A DNA stretch of 64,000 nucleotides from Pseudoalteromonas umbrosa (GCF_030125375.1 NZ_JASJUU010000003.1:1006247-1070246), one strand, 5' to 3'. Positions 46,001-54,129 are shown, counted from the first letter of the stretch. Numbers and translations: made by a program. Notes: generated by a model not told the origin, from the letters alone.

Positions 46001-46197
46001 ACATCTGCTGCTGCACCTGTGTAAACGGTATTGATGACGAGCGAGGCACTTTCAATTTTTGGATATTGCTGAACGGAGATCTGCCGCGCGGCATTAACGC
46101 CCGCTAAAATAATCAATAAGGACAATACAATTGCCAACACCGGACGGTTGACAAAAATATCCATTATTGACGGTTTGTTTTCGTGTAATGAGCTCAT
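43099..46197 (-). CDS. RND-family (HAE1) multidrug efflux transporter
   Basis: A 1032-residue inner-membrane pump of the AcrB/MexB class. The first helix follows NRPVLAIVLSLLIILAGV. The proton-relay Asp pair is in VGLVVDDAIVVVENV near residues 406-408, and the family's late LIGLIAKNGILIVEFAN segment is present. It exports drugs or other amphiphiles with an adaptor and an outer-membrane channel. Its ATG shares a base with the stop codon of the adaptor gene (TAATG), which couples their translation. No outer-membrane factor gene is adjacent. Confidence 0.95.
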   Translation of the reverse strand: MSSLHENKPSIMDIFVNRPVLAIVLSLLIILAGVNAARQISVQQYPKIESASLVINTVYTGAAADVVKGYVTEPIERVASTVPGVDYVDSVTTSGLSKVTAWLDLNHSTTDALAELTTRLNQIKFELPTGAEDPAIQIVRADSPYAVFYLDVESQGLPRNEVSDYLVRNVVPSMSDIPGVQKVTLEGGRNPAMRVWLDTDKLAIYNLSASDVFAALQANNTIATIGYTENNRQRIDLMANTSLKNVADFEQLVVKETDTAQLKLGDIADIEIGEAPGMVTARLDYHDTVFLAVWALPGANEINIGDALYAKLAEINQILPDGMKISIGYDGTLYMRDSIKEIFTTLAETVLLVGIVVVAMMGSFRTAMVPLITIPISILGAIAVISVMGFSLNLLTILAIVLSVGLVVDDAIVVVENVARHMREGKPRLQAALISSRQLLVPVIAMTLTLAAVYAPIGFLTGLTGFLFREFAFTLAIAVLISGLVAVTLSPIMSAYVSPEGGKEGKLTQAVNGYFDRLQAFYFKSLDTLFQWRTQIFFVAIVFSLLSVPFYLLSQKELAPIEDQSSVQVVIEAPPESSQVYTAEKMNETARVMNATEGGQFTWQIVTAAAGFGGVELAPYEERENSVHDLLFDLYGRLGSVTGLSLFPILPASLPTAGQFDVEVVLRSSDDAQTMKQYADQIIAKANASGQFMFVNTDLKIDLPQAELEIDRLLVADLGLDLADVNNQLSVLMSNNFVNYFNKDGKAYRVIPIVGDDERYNPENILDMQVRNDQGTLIPVSAFATLRTFTSPRVLGSFNQQDSFRILAGVLPHITKEQGLSSIEDIAKEILPAHYSIDYAGESRQLRKEGNTMVGVLLVAMIVVYFLLAIQFNSFRDPLVVLLGCAPLALSGALMLPFLSLTTVNIYSQIGLITLIGLIAKNGILIVEFANHLQLEGKNKFEAVKGAAATRLRPILMTTGATVLGHFPLVLVTGAGAEARNSIGIILVAGMLIGTFFTLIVLPLLYEKLATDHRGEVESEKALNETQFATEI

Positions 46198-47309
46198 TAC
46201 TGCACTCCGTTTTCACTTTGCGTTGACGCCGTTTGCTCAGTAAAAACCAACAAGTTTTCTCTGAGTTTAAATGCCCCTTCACTGGCAATAAATTCACCGC
46301 CAGTGAGCCCTGACAATACAATTTGATTGTCTTGAACTTTGTCACCTAACGTTACTTTAATGGGGGTTGCACGCCAGTTTTGCTCATCGTCTTTTTCTAA
46401 CTTATATACAAATTCACCAAAGTGGCTACGTGTAATAGCATTGGTGGGGACCATCACCGCGTTCACGGTTGTTGAGGGGATTTTCACCATGGCCATTTGA
46501 TTGTGATTAAACAACTTGTCTGCATTGGAGAGTAAAGCACGATAGCTTTGCTGACGTGAGTTTAAATCGATACTTGGTTTCTTTGCGATGATCTGTGCTT
46601 GATAGTCGCTTTGAACATTTTGGTTGTTATTTGAAAATGAGATGCTGACTTCACTGCCAATGCTTGGCTGAGACAAGGTTTGTGGCACATGGAAATCGAC
46701 CCAAATAGCGTCATCTTTACCTACCATAGTGGTAATTTGACTATTTACGTCGAGAAACTGGCCCACTTGGTATTGATCAAACCCAGTGTGACCTGCAAAA
46801 GGTGCAGTGATGGTTTTTTTAGCGATTAAAGCTTCTAGGTTTTGTACTTCGGCTTCGCCAATGCTGACATTCGCTTCTGCTTGATCAACCTCATCAGGGC
46901 TAATTCGTTTTTGCTCAAGTAATTTGACCACACGAGCATAGGTTGATTTAGCCAGTTTAACGCGTGCTTTTGCCGCTTTTAGATTGGCTTCATCGATGCT
47001 GGTGTCAAGTTTGATTAAGACATCCCCTGCATTAACAGTGTCACCAGGGTTAAATCCAACAAAGGTGATCTGTCCTGGGTACTCATTGCTGATGGTCATG
47101 TTTTGACGCGCTTGAAGTTGACCAACGACTTTAATATGAGTGGTATGCTCAACCGCTTGCGCATAGGTGCTTTTCACAGAGGCCGACGGTTCAGGGAAGG
47201 ACTCACCGAACGCAATCATCGCTTGTATTTGGCTAAATTTAATGAAGCCAAGACTGGCAATCACAACAAGGACAATAAAAATAGCGGTGAGCCAACGTTT
47301 AATGTTCAT
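46197..47309 (-). CDS. RND efflux periplasmic adaptor
   Basis: A 370-residue membrane-fusion protein with one N-terminal membrane anchor. It has the lipoyl/barrel half-motif GQITFVGFNPGDTVNAGDVLIKLD (split by a helical hairpin at about 105-160) and the second half ITAPFAGHTGFDQYQVGQFL. It connects the RND pump to an outer-membrane channel. The ATG at 47309 lies 18 bases after the TetR regulator stop, and the stop overlaps the pump start, giving an operon TetR-adaptor-pump. Confidence 0.94.
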   Translation of the reverse strand: MNIKRWLTAIFIVLVVIASLGFIKFSQIQAMIAFGESFPEPSASVKSTYAQAVEHTTHIKVVGQLQARQNMTISNEYPGQITFVGFNPGDTVNAGDVLIKLDTSIDEANLKAAKARVKLAKSTYARVVKLLEQKRISPDEVDQAEANVSIGEAEVQNLEALIAKKTITAPFAGHTGFDQYQVGQFLDVNSQITTMVGKDDAIWVDFHVPQTLSQPSIGSEVSISFSNNNQNVQSDYQAQIIAKKPSIDLNSRQQSYRALLSNADKLFNHNQMAMVKIPSTTVNAVMVPTNAITRSHFGEFVYKLEKDDEQNWRATPIKVTLGDKVQDNQIVLSGLTGGEFIASEGAFKLRENLLVFTEQTASTQSENGVQ

Positions 47310-47327
47310 AATTACTCCTATTTGTGA

Positions 47328-48053
47328 TTAACGCAGATTAAGCGTTATCAACTGTTGTTCAATGTGATTAAGCGAAGCGTCAGTAAGTGGCTGCTTCCAC
47401 GGGTAGCTATTAAGTAGACGCACAGAGCTTCTGATTATTGGGTGATTAAGTGGTAATGAGGCAAGCAAAGAATCAGTTCCTTCTATAATTTGTTTTGTTT
47501 GTTGTACACGCTGTACTTGCTCGTAGCCGACGGTCAGCGCCCAGCCACTGATGATGATTTCTTCTATGACTTCAGACAAGTTTGGCACAGCTTCAAGCTC
47601 TCCTGCATTAATACCTTCGGCGAGTGCCACTTTAAAAGAAGACTCACAGCGAGACTGGGCTTCAATAATTTTACCGGTCCAGTAATTAGAACCTTTTTTG
47701 ATGACAGCTTCATTGGTGGCGTACGTTTGAAGTGCGTAATCAAACTCGAATAACTGAAGCTTTTGAGGTGATATTAAGCTAATGGCGATGATTTTTTCAG
47801 GGGCAGTGAGTTTGAGTGCCAGTACTTGGTTAAATATATTTGAGAGGTGAATAAAAGACTCATTGGCAAGGGCCAATACGATGTCTTCTTTACTTTGTAC
47901 GAATTTATAGACAGACCCCATAGAAAGTCCGGCAATACGCGCGATTTTTGCCATGGTGAAGTCAGTAATTGATGATTCATTGATACATTGCTCGGCGGCG
48001 GACAAGATCATCTTTTGCTGAGTTTGTTGGTCATATTTTGGCGCAGGAGCCAT
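47328..48053 (-). CDS. TetR-family repressor of the efflux operon
   Basis: A 241-residue regulator with the TetR DNA-binding N-terminus: FTMAKIARIAGLSMGSVYKFVQSKEDIV (about residues 37-64). The rest is a helical ligand-binding region with no class-specific motif. It is the first gene of the efflux operon. A 19-base inverted repeat 34 bases upstream of its start (48087-48105) is a likely operator, so the operon probably represses itself until an inducer binds. Confidence 0.92.
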   Translation of the reverse strand: MAPAPKYDQQTQQKMILSAAEQCINESSITDFTMAKIARIAGLSMGSVYKFVQSKEDIVLALANESFIHLSNIFNQVLALKLTAPEKIIAISLISPQKLQLFEFDYALQTYATNEAVIKKGSNYWTGKIIEAQSRCESSFKVALAEGINAGELEAVPNLSEVIEEIIISGWALTVGYEQVQRVQQTKQIIEGTDSLLASLPLNHPIIRSSVRLLNSYPWKQPLTDASLNHIEQQLITLNLR

Positions 48054-48086
48054 ACAAATACCTCTAAATTAGCAGTTTTGATTTTT

Positions 48087-48105
48087 ATTCGAATGACGTT
48101 CGAAT
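48087..48105. promoter_or_regulatory. Probable TetR operator (ATTCGAA-N5-TTCGAAT)
   Basis: The two 7-base arms ATTCGAA and TTCGAAT are perfect inverted repeats separated by TGACG. The site lies 34-52 bases upstream of the tetR start, an expected place for an autorepression operator. Confidence 0.7.
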
Positions 48106-48276
48106 GTGGTTATTCTATGCTTGTAATCTTCTTTGTCAATCTAGGTTTTTATAAAGATTTTTATCTAACTGTTTTACTGAGAATAAAAAATCATAATTTT
48201 AAGCTGCGCACTTGATGATCTTTTCGAGAACGTTTAGTTTGAGGGTGGTTTTTATGAAATAAAGGAGATATGCAAA

Positions 48277-48420
48277 ATGAACTTGAAGAAAAAAAACCTT
48301 AAACAGCTAAGTGAAGATCTTCACTTAAACCCTAAGCAAGCCGATATGGTTGCTGGTGGTGCTAAGCCGCCAATGCGACTGATGTGTACTACGACAATTG
48401 ATACAGAAATAAAGCGTTAA
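48277..48420 (+). CDS. 47-residue double-glycine leader peptide (orphan bacteriocin/RiPP-like precursor)
   Basis: The ATG at 48277 follows an aaaggaga ribosome binding site by 8 bases. The peptide starts MNLKKKNLKQLSEDLHLN, continues PKQADMVAGG, and ends with a 19-residue core AKPPMRLMCTTTIDTEIKR. The Lys-rich start, the L-S-D/E motif and the VAGG cleavage point are features of GG-type leaders cut by peptidase-containing ABC exporters. A related peptide lies at 51180. No modification enzyme, immunity gene or exporter is next to it. It has its own terminator (48495). Function of the core (one Cys, three Thr in a row) is unknown. Confidence 0.75.
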   Translation: MNLKKKNLKQLSEDLHLNPKQADMVAGGAKPPMRLMCTTTIDTEIKR

Positions 48421-48494
48421 TTGATGCTTTAAGCGCTGTGTAAAATCGCTTTTCTCAGCGATTATTAAATAGCCTAGTCAAATAAGGCTTTTAC

Positions 48495-48537
48495 AAAGCA
48501 TACTTTTGAGCTAGTAACTTGGTTAAGTATGCTTTTT
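48495..48537 (+). terminator. Intrinsic terminator after the GG-leader peptide gene
   Basis: AAAGCATACTT pairs with AAGTATGCTTT around a 19-base loop and is followed by further Ts. A smaller hairpin (AATCGCT/AGCGATT at 48444-48463) lies between it and the stop codon. Confidence 0.8.
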
Positions 48538-48692
48538 AGTCTCAACGGTTTTTTATCCTCCTTTTCTCTTTACAATATAATCCCAAGGTTATTGCCGGTG
48601 ATGTCTGTTGCTTTGGGTGACTTTATGCGTGCTTTAATTAAATATTTCAAACCGCCAATCGTATTAATAACAAAGAATAAAAGAGTTTAGTT

Positions 48693-49487
48693 ATGGCTGT
48701 AGGTAATTATCGAAAAGCACAGGTATTAAAAAGCGAATTTTTAACACCAAATATGAAACGTATTGTTTTAACTGGTAAGGATTTAGCCAGTTTTCCAGAA
48801 GGGTTTGAAGCTGGATATGTGAAATTACTTTTTACTAAACAAGGCAGAGTATTACGCGAAGATGACGCTTTCGCGCAGTTGGCAAACAACAATATTATGA
48901 TGCGAACCTATACAGTACGCGCATTTGATAAGCAGGCTCAGCAATTGACGATTGACTTTGCACTGCATGAAAAAGAAGGCGCAATGGCCCCCGCTTCTGA
49001 CTGGGCTAAAACTGCTCAGCTTGGTGATGAAATCATTGTAGGCGGGCCGGGTAAAACAATTGGTGTTGATCACCGTGCTGATTGGTTTTTATTAGTAGGA
49101 GATATGACTGCGCTGCCAGCCATCAGTTGTTATTTAGAAAGCTTGCCTACGTGTGCTCATGGGCGTGCAGTAATTGAAGTGACCAGCCCAGAAGACATTC
49201 AAGATTTAAATAAGCCCAGCGGTATTGAGGTTATCTGGCGAGTGAATTCCACACCGGGTAAAAATAGCCCTTTACTCGACGCTGTTAAAGAGATTGACTG
49301 GCAGCAAGGTGATGTATTTGTATGGTGTGCATGTGAGTTTGACACCATGAAGGTGCTTCGCCGTTGGTTTAAAAAGGAAAAAGGGCTCGAAAAGGAGCGG
49401 ATGTATGTCAGTAGCTACTGGAAATTAGATTGCACTGAAGAAGAACATAAAGCCGAAAAGCTAGCTGATTCAAACTTACCAAATTGA
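48693..49487 (+). CDS. Siderophore-interacting FAD-binding protein (ferric-siderophore reductase, ViuB-like)
   Basis: A 264-residue flavoprotein of the siderophore-interacting family. The FAD-binding motif MRTYTVRAFD is at about residues 70-79 and the pyridine-dinucleotide/flavin part follows (GPGKTIGVDHRADWFLLVGDMTALPAI), with the C-terminal YVSSYWKLDCTEEEH typical of the family. Such enzymes reduce ferric siderophores in the cytoplasm to release iron. The gene stands alone; no siderophore receptor is next to it. Confidence 0.92.
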   Translation: MAVGNYRKAQVLKSEFLTPNMKRIVLTGKDLASFPEGFEAGYVKLLFTKQGRVLREDDAFAQLANNNIMMRTYTVRAFDKQAQQLTIDFALHEKEGAMAPASDWAKTAQLGDEIIVGGPGKTIGVDHRADWFLLVGDMTALPAISCYLESLPTCAHGRAVIEVTSPEDIQDLNKPSGIEVIWRVNSTPGKNSPLLDAVKEIDWQQGDVFVWCACEFDTMKVLRRWFKKEKGLEKERMYVSSYWKLDCTEEEHKAEKLADSNLPN

Positions 49488-49579
49488 TCCCAATACGTTT
49501 GATTTCTGAGGGGCCATCTTTGTCATTGCTGATTTTGTTATGGGCAATGGTAGCTACGGGCCCTAAAGTAGATAAATAA

Positions 49580-49898
49580 GCAGGTCCTATCAGCATCGTT
49601 TGTAAATTCACTACCACTATAATATCTGAATTTGGTACTAGGAATATGGACGAGTATTTATCTATTGCTAGAAACGTTATGCAAGATGGAGCTAAAGTGC
49701 AGTACGCCTATAAAAGGCGAAACTAGCACGAGGTTTGTTTAATTAATGGTTACCAATAGAAAAGATCGGGCTAAAATTGCTTTCGTAGGTAAGAATGGAC
49801 AAGGAAAAATAACAATACTACATACTAAAAGAGGTAAAGACTTCTGGAAAACTCAAAATTGTAATGTGAAAGACAAAGTTACAATACCCGTTGAATAA
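49580..49898 (+). pseudogene. Decayed polymorphic-toxin C-terminal domain
   Basis: A frame from 49646 reads MDEYLSIARNVMQDGAKVQY and AYK, then stops. After a +1 shift at an A-run near 49714 the other frame continues KGETSTRFV, a stop, then LMVTNRKDRAKIAFVGKN, GQGKITILHTKRGKDFWKTQ and ends VTIPVE. The parts together resemble the C-terminal module of RHS/CDI-type toxins ('mDEYL.IAr..M..G.kv.Y.YKGE.rTGfV..MG...K..FVG.N..G.ITT.H..SGK.FWK'). It has one frameshift and one nonsense mutation, and no upstream toxin body. Its stop overlaps the next start (TAATG), as with toxin-immunity pairs. Assignment rests on my recollection of the family pattern. Confidence 0.6.
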
Positions 49899-50194
49899 TG
49901 ATCACATATAACGCAAAAGATCTTGGATTAAATCCAGATATTGAAGAAGAAATAACGCTTGAAGTTAATGGCTTCGAGCTAACCTGTTTTGCAGGAGTTT
50001 GCCCCTATGAATTAACTATTGGGCACGTAACATTTGAAGTGCTAGATTTTGAATTGTCAGAACAAAGAGGCTTAGAAAAAACCAGCCTGAAAAGAGTTGG
50101 AAATACCTATGCTTATGAGTTAAAAGACAGGTCAAACGGTGATTTGATAGAAGCAGGTATTAAGCTTAGTGATGAGGTTTTAGAAAAGCTATGA
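49898..50194 (+). CDS. Immunity-like small protein downstream of the toxin remnant
   Basis: A 98-residue acidic soluble protein (many Glu and Asp, few Lys clusters), beta-rich by pattern, with no known motif. Its ATG shares bases with the stop codon of the toxin remnant. It could be the toxin's immunity protein, conserved after the toxin decayed. The next gene overlaps it by 4 bases. Confidence 0.6.
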   Translation: MITYNAKDLGLNPDIEEEITLEVNGFELTCFAGVCPYELTIGHVTFEVLDFELSEQRGLEKTSLKRVGNTYAYELKDRSNGDLIEAGIKLSDEVLEKL

Positions 50195-50652
50195 TTGATG
50201 TTTCAAATGTAATTTTAAATTTTCAAAAACTTTTAATCTCTATATCCAATAGTTTATTTGATATTGGTTTGTATAAAGATAGTGATGAATGGGAAGAACT
50301 AACTGAGCGCGCCTTTAACACACTTGTTGTTGGTCACTTGAAAGATAAGTTTGGCCATTCTCTCTCTGTCCAGTATGAAGTATGGAATAGGTGTAATATA
50401 GGGCTTATCGTGCGTGTAAATGCAGGTGGACCTTTATTAATTGGGGAAAGGGACTTATTTTCAGAAAATACATATAGCTATAAAGAGATACCTAAGTGTG
50501 AAAGTGGTATTGAGTTTTCATTTGTAGAGTTTGGAAACCCTCTTTTTAATGCGGATGATATTGTAGCTTTGGAATATGCCTTTGGGTTTGATAGTCAAGG
50601 CCGTTTGGTTTGCGCGAGAAAAGACATTTGCGGATTTTTAATAAAAGTATAA
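50191..50652 (+). CDS. Hypothetical soluble protein, second immunity-like gene
   Basis: A 153-residue protein with no signal or membrane segment. Its ATG overlaps the previous stop by 4 bases (ATGA), so the two are cotranslated. The N-terminal 60 residues are helical (NVILNFQKLLISISNSLFDI), then mixed. No family recognised. It may belong to the toxin's immunity locus or be a separate cargo gene. Confidence 0.6.
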   Translation: MIDVSNVILNFQKLLISISNSLFDIGLYKDSDEWEELTERAFNTLVVGHLKDKFGHSLSVQYEVWNRCNIGLIVRVNAGGPLLIGERDLFSENTYSYKEIPKCESGIEFSFVEFGNPLFNADDIVALEYAFGFDSQGRLVCARKDICGFLIKV

Positions 50653-51179
50653 GAAGCATTTGATACTCACCTAGACTATTGAAGGTTGGAAAAGCTGGAA
50701 TATCATAAGATGCATTGATACGTTACGTGATGCTGAAATATAACCTGTTTTTTTAAAGGTGAAAACAAGCCCCCGATGCTTTTCCTTTGACCATAAACCA
50801 TTAATATAAAAGGTATATGAGATCACCTTTAACAACGAATCCCATAGGTTGTTGAGTCTGGCTTCGAGCCACAAAACCCAATATCGGACTCTAAGTTGGT
50901 ACCTGTTCAAGTCAACTCAAGAATCTGTACGGTTCAGCAAGGCGGTAAAATAAACCAAAATAGCATTCAGGAATCATAAATAAGGTACGGCAAAACATCA
51001 CAGAAGACACCAAATTCACTCATTAAGAATGAGCTGTAAATGTGAAAACTTGAACGCAACCACTTTACTTTTTGCAACTTAATGACACAAGTTGACAACA
51101 TGGTTTACTTGCTGTAGGTTAATATTTCCCAGTTAGGGGAACTTGGTATCAATTATTTATAAAAAACAAAGGACTAACC
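50653..51179. other. Accessory intergenic region upstream of the second GG peptide
   Basis: About 530 bases with no supported gene. The final 25 bases contain an aaggact ribosome binding site for the peptide at 51180. A minus-strand frame at 50671-50910 has no start signal and is not accepted. The region has no clear repeat or hairpin. Confidence 0.5.
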
Positions 51180-51332
51180 ATGAAATTACAGATACAAAAA
51201 AATAAACTAAAAAATCTATCTAAAGACAATAAAGCACTTGATGCAAAACGCACTGCCCAAGTTGTAGGTGGTTGGATGGAACCTGATACAGACAACTGTC
51301 AAAGCCATCCTTATTTTTGTAAATGGCGATAA
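51180..51332 (+). CDS. 50-residue double-glycine leader peptide (orphan bacteriocin/RiPP-like precursor)
   Basis: The ATG at 51180 follows aaaggact (about 7 bases). The peptide starts MKLQIQKNKLKNLSKDNKAL, continues DAKRTAQVVGG and ends with a 19-residue core (WMEPDTDNCQSHPYFCKWR). The K-x-LK-x-LS-x-D leader and VVGG cleavage site match the peptide at 48277, but the cores share no similarity. The core's two cysteines six residues apart could form a disulfide. No exporter or modification gene is nearby, and the neighbouring toxin and immunity remnants place it in a small defence or competition island. Confidence 0.78.
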   Translation: MKLQIQKNKLKNLSKDNKALDAKRTAQVVGGWMEPDTDNCQSHPYFCKWR

Positions 51333-51969
51333 AATGCAAGACGCATAATTGTTCCACCGGACGACGTGGCCTTTTATGCTAAATGTGAGAGTTAATATCA
51401 CATTAATGTCTAGCACTAGTGGGGCCCTTGGCAAATAGCGGGGCCTCTTTTGTTTTTTTCAAGCGTTTCAAGTACATATTCCGTGTATGTTTTTTTGATG
51501 TTGATAAGACACTAAAAAATACCTTGAGGCGTTGTATCGTGATGAAATTTTTATCCCTATATGAAGTGTGCTATGTCCCGTAGCCCTAATTTGACCCCGC
51601 TTTTTTAATATTTAGCTATCAGTTTTCTCTAGAATATCATTTCTCTTGGCTGTCATATTATGATTTGCACCCCTAGATACAGGCACTGACCGGTAAAGAC
51701 GTTAACGGTAAAGGTAAATTGGTGCATGGAATTCATAGTATTAACGCACCGGATGAAGCCATCATGCAGCATAAGCAAAGTACCATAGAAATGCATGTTT
51801 ATGAGGGACTGGAGTGCAAAGCGTGATGCTACGTTGCTTAAATTATAATGAGAGTTTCAACTCAACGCTGTGGCGAAGTAGAAATATGCTCGTCAGGCAG
51901 TCAACATGATCAAGAGTATGCAAGCTACACCGCGTAAAGTCAGATTTAGAAACAAAAAAGCAAGATAAA
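51333..51969. other. Decayed region with a short orphan coding fragment (51677-51826)
   Basis: About 640 bases without an intact gene. A 48-codon fragment at 51677-51826 (plus strand, after a stop) reads IQALTGKDVNGKGKLVHGIH and on to HVYEGLECKA. It has the look of real coding sequence, for example the end of a large secreted or toxin protein, but no start and no recognised family. A GC-rich patch near 51418-51450 (ggggcccttggc ... gcggggcct) is followed by a T-rich tail and may be a weak terminator for the peptide at 51180. Confidence 0.4.
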
Positions 51970-52302
51970 ATGAGTAAACATCAAAGAGTGACAATTACTT
52001 CTAAAGAATATACTGAAACTCAATTAAATTTGGCAAAAGGAGAAGAGCTATGTCTTTTACTTCTTGGTTTATGTGAGCTAGAAGATTGGAAATGGGTTCA
52101 AAACATCTATTTGAAGTATATATATGATGATGACCACTGGGTTGCAACTGCCGCAATAACAGGGTTAGGTCACCTTGCTCGTATTTCAGGGCAGCTAGAC
52201 AAAAAAACCGTAGTTCAAAGCCTTACTGCTTTGATCGAAATAAAGCCAGCTTTAGAGGGTAAGGTACGCAACACCATCAGTGACATTGAAATGTTCCTTT
52301 AA
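51970..52302 (+). CDS. HEAT-like small protein, immunity-type
   Basis: A 110-residue all-helical protein with HEAT/ARM-like pattern: CLLLLGLCELEDWKWVQNIY, HWVATAAITGLGHLARISGQ and KPALEGKVRNTISDIEMFL. Small HEAT-like proteins of this size are often immunity partners of polymorphic toxins. No intact toxin precedes it, only the fragment at 51677. The immunity role is inferred. Confidence 0.6.
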   Translation: MSKHQRVTITSKEYTETQLNLAKGEELCLLLLGLCELEDWKWVQNIYLKYIYDDDHWVATAAITGLGHLARISGQLDKKTVVQSLTALIEIKPALEGKVRNTISDIEMFL

Positions 52303-52812
52303 GTGCCTTTTGAGAGGTGGCCCGAATTTGAGCTTACGTCTATTTAACGTTGTAAAGTCAGCCACAAGGTATTGAATTAAAAGACTCAGAGAGTTTGATT
52401 CAAGAGTCTTGATATCACTAGAAGTGGCACAGCTTGTTTATTTGGCTTATCTCCTATTATCTGAAGTCAGGTATAAGTAACTGTCTATAGTAAATCAGAT
52501 GACACAGAAGATGAGCAGAAAAAATGAAAAAATCTGGATAAAAATTAATTGATTATCTAATTTTTTAAATAGGTATTGTGATACTGATTGTGAATAACTC
52601 TCAATCTATTTTTTAGTTGTTAACCTTGGTTTATTTGGCGATGTATTGTTTGATATATAAATTATATTATATTATATTATTTTCTTTTTTTGTTGTTGTT
52701 TTTTAAATTAAATTATTAATATTCACACTTTGTTTTTTTTGTTTTCTTTTATATCTTTATTTTTTGTGTTATTCCATATAGTGGGTTTAATTATAAAAAT
52801 AAAGAGGTAAGG
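52303..52812. other. Very AT-rich intergenic region
   Basis: About 510 bases, with a (TTATA)n-like tract near 52660-52690 and long T-runs. It should hold the promoter of the next gene (aaagaggtaagg precedes the ATG at 52813). Nothing else is seen. Confidence 0.5.
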
Positions 52813-54102
52813 ATGCGATTCACTATATTATTTTTTTTACTGACAATTAGTTGTACTTCCAATGCCAATCAAGTGTACTTTCGAGGCAGTGAATGTATAA
52901 AAGATCCTGGAATTAGAGACGTTCACTTTAGAGAGAGTGCTCATTTTGATAAAAAGTACTCAAAAGAAGAAGCTGTTGCTGAAATAAAAAAAGTTTTGCT
53001 GGATAAGGCATATAGAAAAGCTTCAGAAGGAAGCAGCTATATTGTTGAATCAGTTATATTTAAACAAGATGAAGAAAAAATAAATGCAGGCAAGGTAACT
53101 CGCAGTGCTGAAATTACGGGTTTCCTTCATTTATCTGCTGTAACTGGTTGTGAGGAAGGGCAGGCAATTGCAAAAAATGAAAGTAATAAGCTTAGCTTCT
53201 ACTTTAACTATTCAAAAATAAAAGTAGAAGAAGTTCAGTTAGATACTTCGATACAAGTGCAAAAAATACCATCTTTAAAAATAAGCGGCAATAGTATTTA
53301 TGGCCTTAAATTGGGAGTCTCTTATCAAGATGCGTTAAAACAGGTGGGCAGATTTAGCTTCGATTGGCGAGTTAACGATAAATGGCGATTAGTTACAGTA
53401 GGCCGGAATACCGCTTTATTTTTTGAACAAGATAGATTGGTGGGAGGCCAATATCATAGGCAATTACTACCGACTGTATGGAGCAACCTTATAGAATTAG
53501 CTGCAACTAAACCTATGTTAGAAGTAAATGGTAATGAAATAAACATGAAAAATCATGCTATGTCTGGCTCATATCTCACCTCTTTGGAACAAAAGTATAG
53601 CTTACTTGACTATGACACATTCCGTATATCAGAAGACGAAGTGGAATTAAGGTTATCTGGGTTAGCGTTAGGTAGGGTGCCTAATAAACAGGAATTTGCG
53701 TTTTCTCTAGCGTGTTACGATGAACAAAGTGCGGCACAAGATTTTGTGGATAAATACCGAAATTCGTTACCTAGATTTTACAACCAGGCGGGGGAGATTG
53801 CGTTATTAACTGGGTGTAGTCAAGTTTTATATTTATGGAATGATGAAGGTTTTAAATCTTTATTATTATCGGAACGTGCAAACTTTAGTAGTACTAAGTT
53901 TATTCATTCAAAATTATTGAGTAAAGGATTTTCTGATTGGTCTTTTTATGGTGTTAAATATTTAAGTGGAGTCCACTCTAATGATGTATTGTCCATAAAG
54001 AGCGCTGAAGATGATGTATACGAAATAAAGGCTGCCGATTGGCAAGGTTATTTTGTAACGGATCAAGAACAGGCTTTTCAAGGGCAGTTTTATTTACAGT
54101 AA
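52813..54102 (+). CDS. Exported protein of unknown function
   Basis: A 429-residue protein with signal peptide (MRFTILFFLLTISCTSNANQ, cleavage near residue 19; an alternative lipobox SCTS is possible). Scattered cysteines (ECIKD, GCEEG, ACYDE, GCSQV) suggest periplasmic disulfides. It has an EF/SCP-like or TlpA-like fold signature nowhere obvious. No known domain recognised. The trypsin-like protease gene follows 195 bases later on the same strand, but the hairpin at 54130 separates them. Confidence 0.75.
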   Translation: MRFTILFFLLTISCTSNANQVYFRGSECIKDPGIRDVHFRESAHFDKKYSKEEAVAEIKKVLLDKAYRKASEGSSYIVESVIFKQDEEKINAGKVTRSAEITGFLHLSAVTGCEEGQAIAKNESNKLSFYFNYSKIKVEEVQLDTSIQVQKIPSLKISGNSIYGLKLGVSYQDALKQVGRFSFDWRVNDKWRLVTVGRNTALFFEQDRLVGGQYHRQLLPTVWSNLIELAATKPMLEVNGNEINMKNHAMSGSYLTSLEQKYSLLDYDTFRISEDEVELRLSGLALGRVPNKQEFAFSLACYDEQSAAQDFVDKYRNSLPRFYNQAGEIALLTGCSQVLYLWNDEGFKSLLLSERANFSSTKFIHSKLLSKGFSDWSFYGVKYLSGVHSNDVLSIKSAEDDVYEIKAADWQGYFVTDQEQAFQGQFYLQ

Positions 54103-54129
54103 GTAATTGATTGTTTAAGTTATTTTATT

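Noticed and set aside
50671..50910. A 79-codon minus-strand frame between the immunity-like genes and the GG peptide
   Set aside because: No start signal, no family pattern and poor coding character; it may be a shadow of decayed sequence.
51216..51434. A 72-codon minus-strand frame over the GG-leader peptide gene
   Set aside because: It lies antisense to the peptide, which has a clear ribosome binding site and a GG leader.
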